A stretch of 64,000 nt of DNA from CAVQBP01 sp963710745. GTDB lineage: Bacteria > Bacteroidota > Ignavibacteria > Ignavibacteriales > Ignavibacteriaceae. Made by a program: the position numbers and the translations under genes. Location of the stretch: positions 1-64,000 of the forward strand of contig CAVQBP010000028.1 of NCBI GenBank assembly GCA_963710745.1. The letters run 5' to 3'. Below, one piece after another: positions 25,039 through 33,505 of this stretch. The notes beneath the pieces were generated by a model, which saw only the letters and a list, made by a program, of their open reading frames with translations, was not told the origin of the DNA and made no database searches. Positions within the stretch are counted from its first letter, which is position 1. The number at the start of each line of letters is the position of its first letter.

Positions 25039-25058
25039 CAAACAAACGAGGGCATATA

Positions 25059-25283
25059 ATGGAGCATATCAAATACAGAACCGTTGACCAGAATAAAATA
25101 AATAATTTACTGGCTCACCTGCTCGAAGCTAGAAATGAAACAAACGAGACCTTTGCCACACCTAAAAAAGACCTGCCGGACTTAAACAAAAAATTCCGGC
25201 TTGACGGCCTGGACAGGGTTGAAGATTATTATATTTTGCAAATGGCACTTGCTAAGGGTGTAATGAAATTCTCGGACAATTAA
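25059..25283 (+). CDS. Small phage protein (74 aa) before the integrase
   Basis: The 74-residue protein (MEHIKYRTVDQNKINNLLAH) is helical and charged. It starts 20 bases after the repressor stop behind CAAACAAACGAGGGC, and ends one base before the integrase ATG, so the three rightward genes form one operon. No family recognised; a regulator of integration is possible from position only. Confidence 0.65.
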   Translation: MEHIKYRTVDQNKINNLLAHLLEARNETNETFATPKKDLPDLNKKFRLDGLDRVEDYYILQMALAKGVMKFSDN

Positions 25284-25284
25284 T

Positions 25285-26391
25285 ATGAGTTCGGTATCAA
25301 TAAGACCAATCAAAGGAATGTTATACCTGGTATTCCGTGAAAACGGACACCAGCGTACTCGTGCAACCGGGTTAAAAGATAACCGGGAAGGCCGCAAAGA
25401 AGCCAAAGAATTGGTTAAAGAAAAAAAGGCAGGATTATTAAAGGATAAGCTCGACAAGTTGAAGGGTAATAAATTAAACGCTAAAATAAAATTAGACGAA
25501 GGGGTAAAATTATATACTGCTTACCGGCTGCTAAATAAAAAACCGTTGTCAGAAGGTGCAATAAAAGAATTAGAGAACACAGTAAAATACTTTAAAGAGG
25601 TCAACGGCGATTTATACGTTAACATGATAGAAGAAACGCATATCGCAAAATTTTACGCTAACCGTATGCGCCGTGGAAATAAAGAGGCAACACTGGCGAA
25701 ACATTCAAGAAACTTTCATACTTTATTTAAGTTTTTTGCTGCTAAAAAATTTGTTGAGCAGAATTTCATTCAGCGCAAAGAAGCGCCGAAAGGCAAACCG
25801 GTTGTTATACCGTATAATGATGTCAAGACTATATTAGATTATTTTAAGTCTCGTACTAAAGCAAGCAACCAGGATGTCGTTCATCAGTACCATTTCGTTT
25901 ATGCGACTATGTTGACCGGATTCCGGCCGTCGACATTAACAATTCAACGGTGGGAAGATACTCATTTCGAGTTCGGTTATATCTTAGCCGACAACGTTAA
26001 AGGTAAAAGACATTTTAAGTTTCCGATTCATATTGAGCTTGAAAAACTTTTAATCGAAATGGGAGCAAAGCCGCATGGTCTCTGGTTTCCGATGTATACC
26101 CGGAATACTACCCCTTCATTCTGGACACGGCATATCAAAGATTTATATGATAAAAAATTAATATCTAAACGGTATCCATTAACAGCCTTCAGAAAATCTT
26201 TTGCTACACTGTTGGCTAAAGAAAAGAAAGTCCCCGCAAAAATCATTCAAACACTGCTAAGTCATGAAGACGACATTACAACTAAAGAATGGTATATAAC
26301 ACGTGATGTTTTAGAGATGAATAACCTTAACGATTTAAGAGACATATTAGATACAATCGACTGGAAGGTTGAAACAGAAAAACATGACTGA
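25285..26391 (+). CDS. int: Tyrosine recombinase/integrase
   Basis: The 368-residue protein has an N-terminal arm-binding style region (SSVSIRPIKGMLYLVFRENG), a SAM-like core-binding domain (about 75-160) and the catalytic domain: Arg214 (LTGFRPSTLTIQRWE), Arg303 (LTAFRKSFATLL), His327 (LLSHEDD) and Tyr337 (TTKEWYIT). The first residue of the usual H-x-x-R box is Thr300 instead of His. It inserts and excises the prophage at tRNA-Phe, which begins about 120 bases downstream. Confidence 0.9.
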   Translation: MSSVSIRPIKGMLYLVFRENGHQRTRATGLKDNREGRKEAKELVKEKKAGLLKDKLDKLKGNKLNAKIKLDEGVKLYTAYRLLNKKPLSEGAIKELENTVKYFKEVNGDLYVNMIEETHIAKFYANRMRRGNKEATLAKHSRNFHTLFKFFAAKKFVEQNFIQRKEAPKGKPVVIPYNDVKTILDYFKSRTKASNQDVVHQYHFVYATMLTGFRPSTLTIQRWEDTHFEFGYILADNVKGKRHFKFPIHIELEKLLIEMGAKPHGLWFPMYTRNTTPSFWTRHIKDLYDKKLISKRYPLTAFRKSFATLLAKEKKVPAKIIQTLLSHEDDITTKEWYITRDVLEMNNLNDLRDILDTIDWKVETEKHD

Positions 26392-26395
26392 TTTT

Positions 26396-26434
26396 TGCAA
26401 TTAATCTGCAATTTTGTTGTAAAACTTGTTGTAA
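26396..26434. repeat. Short direct repeats at the prophage end (possible integrase sites)
   Basis: TGCAATT occurs at 26,396-26,402 and 26,407-26,413, and TTGTTGTAA at 26,414-26,422 and 26,426-26,434 (12 bases apart). They lie between integrase and tRNA-Phe, where arm or core binding sites are expected. Function is inferred from place. Confidence 0.4.
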
Positions 26435-26450
26435 CTCCTTTAAAACAACA

Positions 26451-26476
26451 AAGCCTCTCAGTTGTGTGAGAGGCTT
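26451..26476. terminator. Hairpin terminator between integrase and tRNA-Phe
   Basis: AAGCCTCTCA (26,451-26,460) and TGAGAGGCTT (26,467-26,476) form a perfect 10-bp stem with a GTTGTG loop. It stands between converging integrase and tRNA genes, so it probably works in both directions. On the plus strand only a short CCCTTTG follows. Confidence 0.65.
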
Positions 26477-26509
26477 CTAACCCTTTGTTTCGTAATCACT
26501 TAGTGTTGG

Positions 26510-26582
26510 TGGGCAGAGACGGAATTGAACCGCCGACACAAGGATTTTCAGTCCTTTGCTCTACCGACTGAGCTATCTGCCC
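26510..26582 (-). tRNA. tRNA-Phe (GAA)
   Basis: A complete cloverleaf: acceptor GGGCAGA/TCTGCCC, D arm with GTCGGTAGAGC, anticodon stem AAGGA/TCCTT around CTGAAAA (anticodon GAA), T loop TTCAATT, discriminator A. CCA is encoded right after it (26,507-26,509). Its 3' end faces the integrase, so it is the likely attachment site. Confidence 0.97.
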
Positions 26583-26865
26583 GTATTCCATATAAAAAAT
26601 GGAAATCAAAAATAAATATTTTTAGAATAATCTCAAAAGTTTCTTGAACTTAAAAAAATATATCGTTAAGTCAAAAGTCAAAAATCAAAAGTTAAAAATT
26701 AACTAAGCGTCAATTTACAATAAAATTAATCATAATTTTCATTTAATTTAAAATATTATTGACTTGATAAAATGGTGGTAAACTTTTTATTAGATCTATC
26801 TTCAAAAATTTCTAAGGGAGAATTCTATAATCTTTTTACTGCAATAAATTATAGACGGGGTTAAA
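26583..26865. other. Intergenic with promoter-like element shared by both receptor genes
   Basis: AT-rich, with a repetitive AAGTCAAAAATCAAAAGT stretch near 26,670. TTGACTTGATAAA at 26,759-26,771 recurs at 29,347-29,359 upstream of the second receptor, roughly the same distance from each start, so it is probably the promoter -35 region copied with the gene. Confidence 0.45.
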
Positions 26866-29208
26866 ATGAGATTTGCAGTAATCAGTTTTTTCCTTCTCAC
26901 AACTATTACTCTTTCCCAGACAAAATTTATTATTTCAGCGAAGTAAAAGATACCATAACAAAGGCTCCACTATCTAATACTAATATTCTTATTATATCTG
27001 AGAATATTGGTTCAGTTGCAGATTCATCCGGGAAATTTAGTCTTCAGCTTAAACCTGGAGCATACAAAATAAAGTTCAGTTTTGTCGGATATGAAACCAA
27101 AATAATTTCTGTATCTCTGTTTAGAAACAATTACCATTTTAATGTCGAGCTCTCCCCTTCTCCTATAAACCAGGATGAAATTAATGTCACAGGTGAAAAA
27201 TATCCTTCCTCGGGAGTTATTCAGACTATCGGGAAAGATAATATTGAAAAGATGCCTACAATCTTATCGGATGTTTTGAGAAGCGTAAAAATAATGCCTG
27301 GTGTTGTATCAAATGATGAGCTTTCGAGCGGTTATAATGTCCGGGGCGGTAACTATGATCAAAATCTTATTTACTTAAACGGATTTGAAATTCACAGACC
27401 GCTTTTAATTAAAGAGGGGCTGGAAGAAAATCAATCTATAATTAATCAGAATTTTGTTGAGGATATGCAATTCTTCCCCGGCGGTTTCCCGGCAGATTTG
27501 GGTGATAAAATTTCTTCTGCATTAAATGTAAATTATCTGGTACCGGAAAATGAAACTCTTTCTATTATCTTCAAAAGTTAATTTGTTAAACCTTTCTGCT
27601 ACACTTTCAAAAAAATCAGGTCCTTTATCATGGATAACGGGAATGAGATATTCGTACCCGTCTTTATTGGGACAGTCACTCCAGAGAAAAGGAATATATA
27701 AACCTGAATTTTTTGATTTCCAGCTGTATTCCAGATACAATATCTATAGTAATTCATACATTGACATTTTAGCTATTTACGGCAGGAATAAATACAAGCT
27801 TCAGCCGGAGAGCTGGCAGGGAAATTACGGTAATGCATTTTATGTAGACCAGGTTTTATTTCAATTTGACGGTTCCCGTAATTATTCTTTCAACAACGGA
27901 TTTTACAGTATTAAATATAATGGTATACTGAATAAGAACCTGGTCTTCACACTTGCAGCCGATTATTATAATGATACTGAAACAGACAACACTGCGCTTA
28001 CCGCCGATTCCTATTTTCTGCCCGATGTCCGCTACAAAACAGGAGTAAAGCACTATTTAAAAAGCAGATTTGAATATGCCGATGACAGACTTGACATCTA
28101 TACTGCAGAAATTAAGCCGTCTTTAAATTATACTGCAGGAATTCATTCTATTGAATCCGGTATTGACTTTACATATTCCGATATGTTGAACTATACAAAT
28201 GAAAGAACTTTTGAGACCGGCCAGGATTCTGCATTAGAGACTCCTGTTTCAACTAATTTAAATCAGCACTATACTTTTCGTTCGATCGCCGGTTATATCG
28301 TTGACCAGATTACTTTTAACCAGGATTTAACCTTAAATGCCGGTGCAAGAATATTAAAATATTTTTATTCAAATGAGACTTTAATCAGCCCGAGAATATT
28401 GTTGTTTTATACTCCCTCACCTAAACATACATTTAATTTAAATTACGGATATTATTATCAGCCTCCTTCCGCATATGAATTAAGAAATAATCCTCCTCCG
28501 GCAAATACAAAACTGGTATCTCAAAAAGCCGCCCATTACATAGCGGGATGGGAATACAGACCAAAGCCGAAACAAAAATACCAGGTAGAAATTTTTTATA
28601 AGAAGATGGATAATTTAATCCCGTATAATATTGAAAACCTGCAGATACATTATCTGGGCTCAAATACCTTGAAAGGTTATGCATATGGATTTGATTTCCA
28701 GTACCAGGGTGAAGTTGTTAAAGGATTAAAAAGCTGGATAGGATACAGTTATCTTAATTCAAAAGAAAAACCTGAAGACGGCTCAGGAAGCTGGCAGCGC
28801 AGTCTAAACGATCAAACACATACAGTAAAAATATTTTTACAGGACAGAACGGAAAAGCATCCTGAGTTTCAGGTGCATGTAAGATTTATTTTAGGAACAG
28901 GACTCCTGTTCCATCCGCAGATTCATAAGCTGAATGAAAATACAGGGAAGACTGAACTGGTGTACGATCTTAATGATGTCGGACAATTACCACTCTATTA
29001 CAGGGCTGATATGGGAATTACATATGATTTTAAATTTAAGAATAATTCCAAACTAACACTGATTGCTGAGGTTCTTAATGTTTTTGATAAACATAATGTT
29101 GCCAATTACAGCTGGTACTCAGTATTCCTGTATACAAAAACTACAATAGGAGTACCTCAGCTGTTTTCAGGAAGATTCTTTAATATCGGTGCCAGTTATG
29201 ATTTATAG
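26866..29208 (+). pseudogene. TonB-dependent receptor, first tandem copy, two frameshifts
   Basis: The start MRFAVISFFLLTTITLSQTK is a signal peptide. The frame stops after ISAK near 26,945 because one G seems missing (expected SGEVKD, as in the second copy), and shifts again near 27,570 where one extra T precedes TCAAAAGTT. Otherwise it reads as a whole receptor: carboxypeptidase-like domain (GAYKIKFSFVGYETK), plug domain (VMP-type SVKIMPGVVSNDELSSGYNV) and 22-strand-like barrel ending FFNIGASYDL. It is a close paralogue of the next gene. Either a decaying duplicate or two base errors. Confidence 0.85.
27343..27401 (+). repeat. 59-bp stretch identical in both receptor copies (unit 1)
   Basis: Bases 27,343-27,401 equal 29,932-29,990 exactly and encode the plug-domain segment GGNYDQNLIYLNGFEIHRP. 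Flanking sequence differs at many third positions, so the identity stands out. Confidence 0.8.
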
Positions 29209-29453
29209 AGGACTACGGAAACAATTGGAGGGAAGAATGGAATGGCGGAATATTGGAATACCTGAGGACGATGAATTCAATATCCCATTTTCAATAATCC
29301 ATTACTCCAATCTTCCATTATTACAAGGTGTATACGTAAGACTTTATTGACTTGATAAAGTAGAGTAAATCTCATTTATTAAACAACAATATTCGGGAGC
29401 CTTTATATAAATTTTATTACTGCATTTTCGCAAAATTAAATCAGGGAATATTA

Positions 29454-31799
29454 ATGAAATTTGCAGTAATCAGCTTCTTTATATTCACATCTATTGCTTT
29501 TTCACAAACAAAAATCATTGTTTCAGGTACAGTAAACGACAGCACAACAAAAGAACCTTTATTTAATACTAATATTTATGTTGAATCAACCGGTATTGGC
29601 ACGGTTACCGACTCCAGTGGAAGGTTTAAATTAAATATCAATACCGGGTACCTCAAAATAAAATTTAGCTACGTAGGGTATGAGAGCAAAACAATTTCAA
29701 TGTATTTTTCAAAAAATAAATTTAACCTTGATATTGAGCTTTCCCCCTCTGCAATAGAACAGAAGCAGGTTAATGTCAGAGGAGAAAAATACCCGAGTTC
29801 TGCAGTTGTCCAGACTATCGAGGGTAGAAACATTGAAAGAATGCCGACCATTTTATCCGATGTGTTAAGAAGTGTAAAGATACTCCCGGGCGTTGTTTCA
29901 AATGACGAACTTTCCAGCGGCTATAATGTCAGGGGCGGTAACTATGATCAAAATCTTATTTACTTAAACGGATTTGAAATTCACAGACCGTTTTTAATTA
30001 AAGAAGGGATTGAAGAAAATCAATCTTTAATAAATGAAAATTTTGTGAAAGATATACAATTTTTTCCCGGTGGTTTCCCTGCTGATTTTGGAGATAAAAT
30101 ATCATCTGCTTTGAATGTAGATTATTTAGTTCCTGAAAACGAATCTCTTACTGTTCAGTCAAAAGCAGATCTGCTTAATCTCTCGGCTACTGTATCAAAA
30201 AAATCCGGACCTTTATCCTGGATTACCGGGATAAGATACTCCTATCCTTCCCTGCTGGGTCAAACACTGCAAAGGAAAGGAGAATACAGACCTGAATTTT
30301 TTGATATTCAGCTCTATTCAAGATATAGATTAACAAACGGTTCTTATCTCGATCTGTTAACAATCTATGGAAGAAATAATTTTAGACTTACACCAAACAG
30401 CTGGCAGGGAAATTTCCAGTTGAACAGATATGATATAAGAGAAGTCTCAATTTTCTTTTCAGGCAGCAGGAATTATTCTTTCAACAGCGGATTCTACGGT
30501 TTAAAATATAATGATATAATAAACGATAAATTAAATTTTACTTTAGCTGCAGATTTTTATAATGATATTGAAAAAGATAATACGGATCTTGCTGCAAATT
30601 TTTATTATTCTGAAGACGGCTATAATCCAAATGACAACCGGCAGTATTTAAAAACTGGTTATGAAAGATCAAATGATAAATTAAATTTAAGCACTGTTGA
30701 AATTAAACCTTATTTGAGCTATCAGTCCGGGATTCATTCATTCGAAACCGGTATCGATATGCGGTACTCGGAGATGAAAAATAGAGTCGATGATCAAACA
30801 TTTCAGACAGGAACAGATTCAACCCTTGAACCTCCCCTTTCAACTAAATTAAACCAATACAATATTTTCCGTTCTGCTGCAGGTTTTATAATGGATCAAA
30901 TGACTCTTAACAGGCAATTATCTATGAATGCCGGGATAAGAATACTGAAATATTTTTATACAAATGAAACATTAGTAAGTCCGCGAATAATTTTATTTTA
31001 CATCCCCTCTGCAAAGAATACATTTAACTTCAGCTACGGCTATTATTATCAGCCGCCTTATGTTTATGAACTCCGGGATAATCCCCTTCCGCAAAATGAA
31101 AAGCTGATTTCTCAAAGTGCCGCGCACTATATTGCAGGATGGGAATACCGGCCTAAACCGACAGCAAAATACCAGTTCGAATTATTCTATAAAAAAATGG
31201 ATAACCTTATACCATATAACCTTGAAAAACTGCAGATACGTTATCTTGGATCAAATATAATGAAAGGTTATTCTTACGGATTTGATTTTCAGTACCAGGG
31301 AGAAATTGTACCGGGACTTAAAAGCTGGATTGGCTATAGCTACCTGGATTCCAAAGAAAAATTGAAAGATGGTACAGTCGGCTGGCAGAGGAGTCTAAAC
31401 GATCAGACACACACATTTAAAGTTTTTTTGCAGGATAGGACAAAAAAACATCCCAATTTCCAGGTTCATGTAAGATTGATTGCAGGAAGCGGCCTTTTGT
31501 ATCATCCGCAGGTTTATGCAGTAGATCAAAAGACCGGGAAAACCTTTATAACTTATGATTTAAATAGCGTTGAAGAATTTCCATTCTATTTCAGAATTGA
31601 TATGGGAATGACCTTCGATTTTAATTTTAAGAATAACTCAAAGTTAACTTTAATTGCCGAGGTGCTGAACATTTTTGACAAGCAGAATATTGCAGATTAC
31701 AACTGGTATACTATCTTTCCTGTTTCCAAATATCCTATTGCAATTCCCCAATTATTCTCAGGCAGGTTTTTTAACATAGGGATTGATTATACGTTATAA
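29454..31799 (+). CDS. TonB-dependent outer-membrane receptor, intact second copy
   Basis: The 781-residue protein has a signal peptide (MKFAVISFFIFTSIAFSQ), a carboxypeptidase-regulatory-like domain (about 20-105; IVSGTVNDSTTKEPLFNTNI), a plug domain (about 115-230; MPTILSDVLRSVKILPGVVS, GGNYDQNLIYLNGFEIHRP, FFPGGFPADFGDKISS) and a barrel to the C-terminus (FFNIGIDYTL, ending in an aromatic-rich strand). It would import a siderophore, glycan fragment or other ligand with TonB energy; the ligand cannot be told. No SusD gene lies next to it, so a classic polysaccharide utilisation pair is unlikely. Confidence 0.9.
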   Translation: MKFAVISFFIFTSIAFSQTKIIVSGTVNDSTTKEPLFNTNIYVESTGIGTVTDSSGRFKLNINTGYLKIKFSYVGYESKTISMYFSKNKFNLDIELSPSAIEQKQVNVRGEKYPSSAVVQTIEGRNIERMPTILSDVLRSVKILPGVVSNDELSSGYNVRGGNYDQNLIYLNGFEIHRPFLIKEGIEENQSLINENFVKDIQFFPGGFPADFGDKISSALNVDYLVPENESLTVQSKADLLNLSATVSKKSGPLSWITGIRYSYPSLLGQTLQRKGEYRPEFFDIQLYSRYRLTNGSYLDLLTIYGRNNFRLTPNSWQGNFQLNRYDIREVSIFFSGSRNYSFNSGFYGLKYNDIINDKLNFTLAADFYNDIEKDNTDLAANFYYSEDGYNPNDNRQYLKTGYERSNDKLNLSTVEIKPYLSYQSGIHSFETGIDMRYSEMKNRVDDQTFQTGTDSTLEPPLSTKLNQYNIFRSAAGFIMDQMTLNRQLSMNAGIRILKYFYTNETLVSPRIILFYIPSAKNTFNFSYGYYYQPPYVYELRDNPLPQNEKLISQSAAHYIAGWEYRPKPTAKYQFELFYKKMDNLIPYNLEKLQIRYLGSNIMKGYSYGFDFQYQGEIVPGLKSWIGYSYLDSKEKLKDGTVGWQRSLNDQTHTFKVFLQDRTKKHPNFQVHVRLIAGSGLLYHPQVYAVDQKTGKTFITYDLNSVEEFPFYFRIDMGMTFDFNFKNNSKLTLIAEVLNIFDKQNIADYNWYTIFPVSKYPIAIPQLFSGRFFNIGIDYTL
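29932..29990 (+). repeat. 59-bp stretch identical in both receptor copies (unit 2)
   Basis: Partner of 27,343-27,401. Its placement at the start of the plug domain is consistent with recent gene conversion between the tandem copies. Confidence 0.8.
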
Positions 31800-32024
31800 G
31801 CATTCGGGATGCTGGATACTCGATACAGGATACCCGATTCTCGATATCCAGTTCAAGTTACGAACCTCCGGTTTTCTGAAGTAATGTGGTTTCAAGGAAA
31901 TTCAATTTGATTTCATTGAGATGATGAGAAATCGTTTCTTAAAGTATTTAAGATTTCACATCCAGATTTCAGGAAGTAATCACATGGAATCGGGATTCGA
32001 AATGACAGGATGCTGTAGGGGTAA

Positions 32025-32057
32025 AAGTGCCAGTCACCTTTGAGGTGACTGGCACTT
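32025..32057. repeat. REP-like perfect palindrome
   Basis: AAGTGCCAGTCACCT and AGGTGACTGGCACTT pair over 15 bp with a TTG loop. It ends 9 bases from the stop of the GTPase gene (minus strand) and could serve as its terminator. Palindromes of this AAGTGCC...GGCACTT type are, as far as I recall, dispersed repeats linked to RAYT/IS200-like transposases in several phyla. No transposase is in the window. Confidence 0.6.
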
Positions 32058-32066
32058 CACATTCTA

Positions 32067-33386
32067 TTAGATTATTCCTTTTTCTTTCAATACTGATTCA
32101 ATTGTTACTGCACCAATTTCCTGCAGTTCATACCTTACACGTGTAGACGGTTTATTAATCTTAAGAATTCTTCCCAAATCGATCGGAGTACCGATTACAA
32201 CAGAATCGCAATCAGTTTTATTTATTGTGATTTCAAGATCTTTCATCTGCTCTTCACCGTATCCCATTGCAGGTAAAAGAGTTCCGATTTTTGGATATTT
32301 CTTAAAAGTATAAGATATTGAATTTACAGTATAAGGCCGCGGATCAACAAGCTCTTTTGCTCCATGATTCCATGCTGCAACTACCGCAGCTCCGTAGGTC
32401 ATTTCACCGTGGGTTAAAGTAGGACCATCTTCAACTGCCAGAACTCTCTTCCCTTTTATTAAAGAGGGATCATCTACAAAAATAGGAGAAGCAGCTTCAA
32501 TAATCTGAGCTTCAGGATTTACTTCTCTTATATTATTTCTTACGGTTCTAACATTTTCCGGATCTGCCGAATCAATTTTATTAATGATGGCAGCAGTCGC
32601 AAGTCTTAAAGAAGTATTCCCGGGATAATAGTGAAGTTCGTGTCCTGCCCTGTGCGGGTCAACTACAGTAAAAGTAACATCAGGTTTGATAAAGGATATA
32701 TCATTATTTCCACCATCCCAGATAATTATGTCGGCTTCTTTTTCTGCTTCTCTTAAAATAGCTTCATAGTCAACACCCGAATAAATAACGCTCCCCATAG
32801 CAATATGAGGTTCATATTCTTCTATCTCTTCAATAGTACAGTTATATTTTTTTAGATCTTCAAGTGAGGCATAGCGCTGTACTTTTTGTTTTACGAGATC
32901 GCCATAGGGCATCGGGTGTCTTATAGAAACAACCTTTTTACCTGCATTTCTCAATATATTAACAACTCTTCTTGATGTCTGGGATTTACCTGCACCGGTT
33001 CTGACAGCTACAACAGCAACAACCGGCTTGCTGCTTTTAAGCATAGTTTCATCGGCTCCCAGCAGTCTGAAAGAAACACCTTCAGCATTAACAATGGAAG
33101 CTTTTGTCATCACGTAATCAAACGGAAGATCAGAATATGAAAACACAACTTCATTGATATTGAGTTCTTTAATTAAATGCTTTAATTCCGATTCATCATA
33201 TATTTTTATACCGGAAGGATACAGTTTACCAGCCAGTTCAGCCGGATAAACCCTATTGTCGATATTGGGAATTTGTGTAGCGGTAAATGCCAATACATTA
33301 TAATCAGCATTATCACGAAAGAAGACATTAAAATTATGAAAGTCCCTTCCCGCTGCGCCCATAATAAGTACGTTTTTCTTCTGCAT
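32067..33386 (-). CDS. COG2403-type P-loop GTPase (cyclic 2,3-diphosphoglycerate synthetase-like)
   Basis: The 439-residue protein starts with a Rossmann-type segment (KNVLIMGAAGRDFHNFNVFF) and has a P-loop domain with AVRTGAGKSQTSRRVVNIL (about 128-146), ADIIIWDGGNNDISFIKP and ATAAIINKIDSADPENV (NKxD-like). This is the layout of archaeal cyclic 2,3-diphosphoglycerate synthetase relatives in bacteria, whose true substrate is unknown. The start follows AAAGGAGAGATACTTT. The gene lies next to glmS without obvious linkage. Confidence 0.75.
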   Translation of the reverse strand: MQKKNVLIMGAAGRDFHNFNVFFRDNADYNVLAFTATQIPNIDNRVYPAELAGKLYPSGIKIYDESELKHLIKELNINEVVFSYSDLPFDYVMTKASIVNAEGVSFRLLGADETMLKSSKPVVAVVAVRTGAGKSQTSRRVVNILRNAGKKVVSIRHPMPYGDLVKQKVQRYASLEDLKKYNCTIEEIEEYEPHIAMGSVIYSGVDYEAILREAEKEADIIIWDGGNNDISFIKPDVTFTVVDPHRAGHELHYYPGNTSLRLATAAIINKIDSADPENVRTVRNNIREVNPEAQIIEAASPIFVDDPSLIKGKRVLAVEDGPTLTHGEMTYGAAVVAAWNHGAKELVDPRPYTVNSISYTFKKYPKIGTLLPAMGYGEEQMKDLEITINKTDCDSVVIGTPIDLGRILKINKPSTRVRYELQEIGAVTIESVLKEKGII

Positions 33387-33505
33387 AAAGTATCTCTCCT
33401 TTATATTTTTTGATTAAGGAAAAAGGAAGAAATCTTTTTGAGGTTCCTTCCTGAAAAAAATATTTGTTTTATATTAAACTTTGAAGTGTAATTAGCTCCT
33501 GATTC

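Larger units (their letters stand above)
1..26509. mobile_element. Prophage (tailed phage), right end at tRNA-Phe, left end outside window
   Basis: Integrase, repressor, replication, packaging and head genes lie together and are nearly all transcribed leftward. The integrase at 25,285-26,391 directly precedes tRNA-Phe, a common attachment target. No second copy of the tRNA 3' end is visible in the first 26 kb, so the other attachment site should lie left of base 1. Tail genes and major capsid are not in the window. A host-like cargo occupies about 2.0-6.4 kb. The exact right junction is inferred, not seen. Confidence 0.9.

Noticed and set aside
27252..27581. Separate 109-aa protein in the receptor region
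   Set aside because: It is only the middle frame segment of the frameshifted first receptor.
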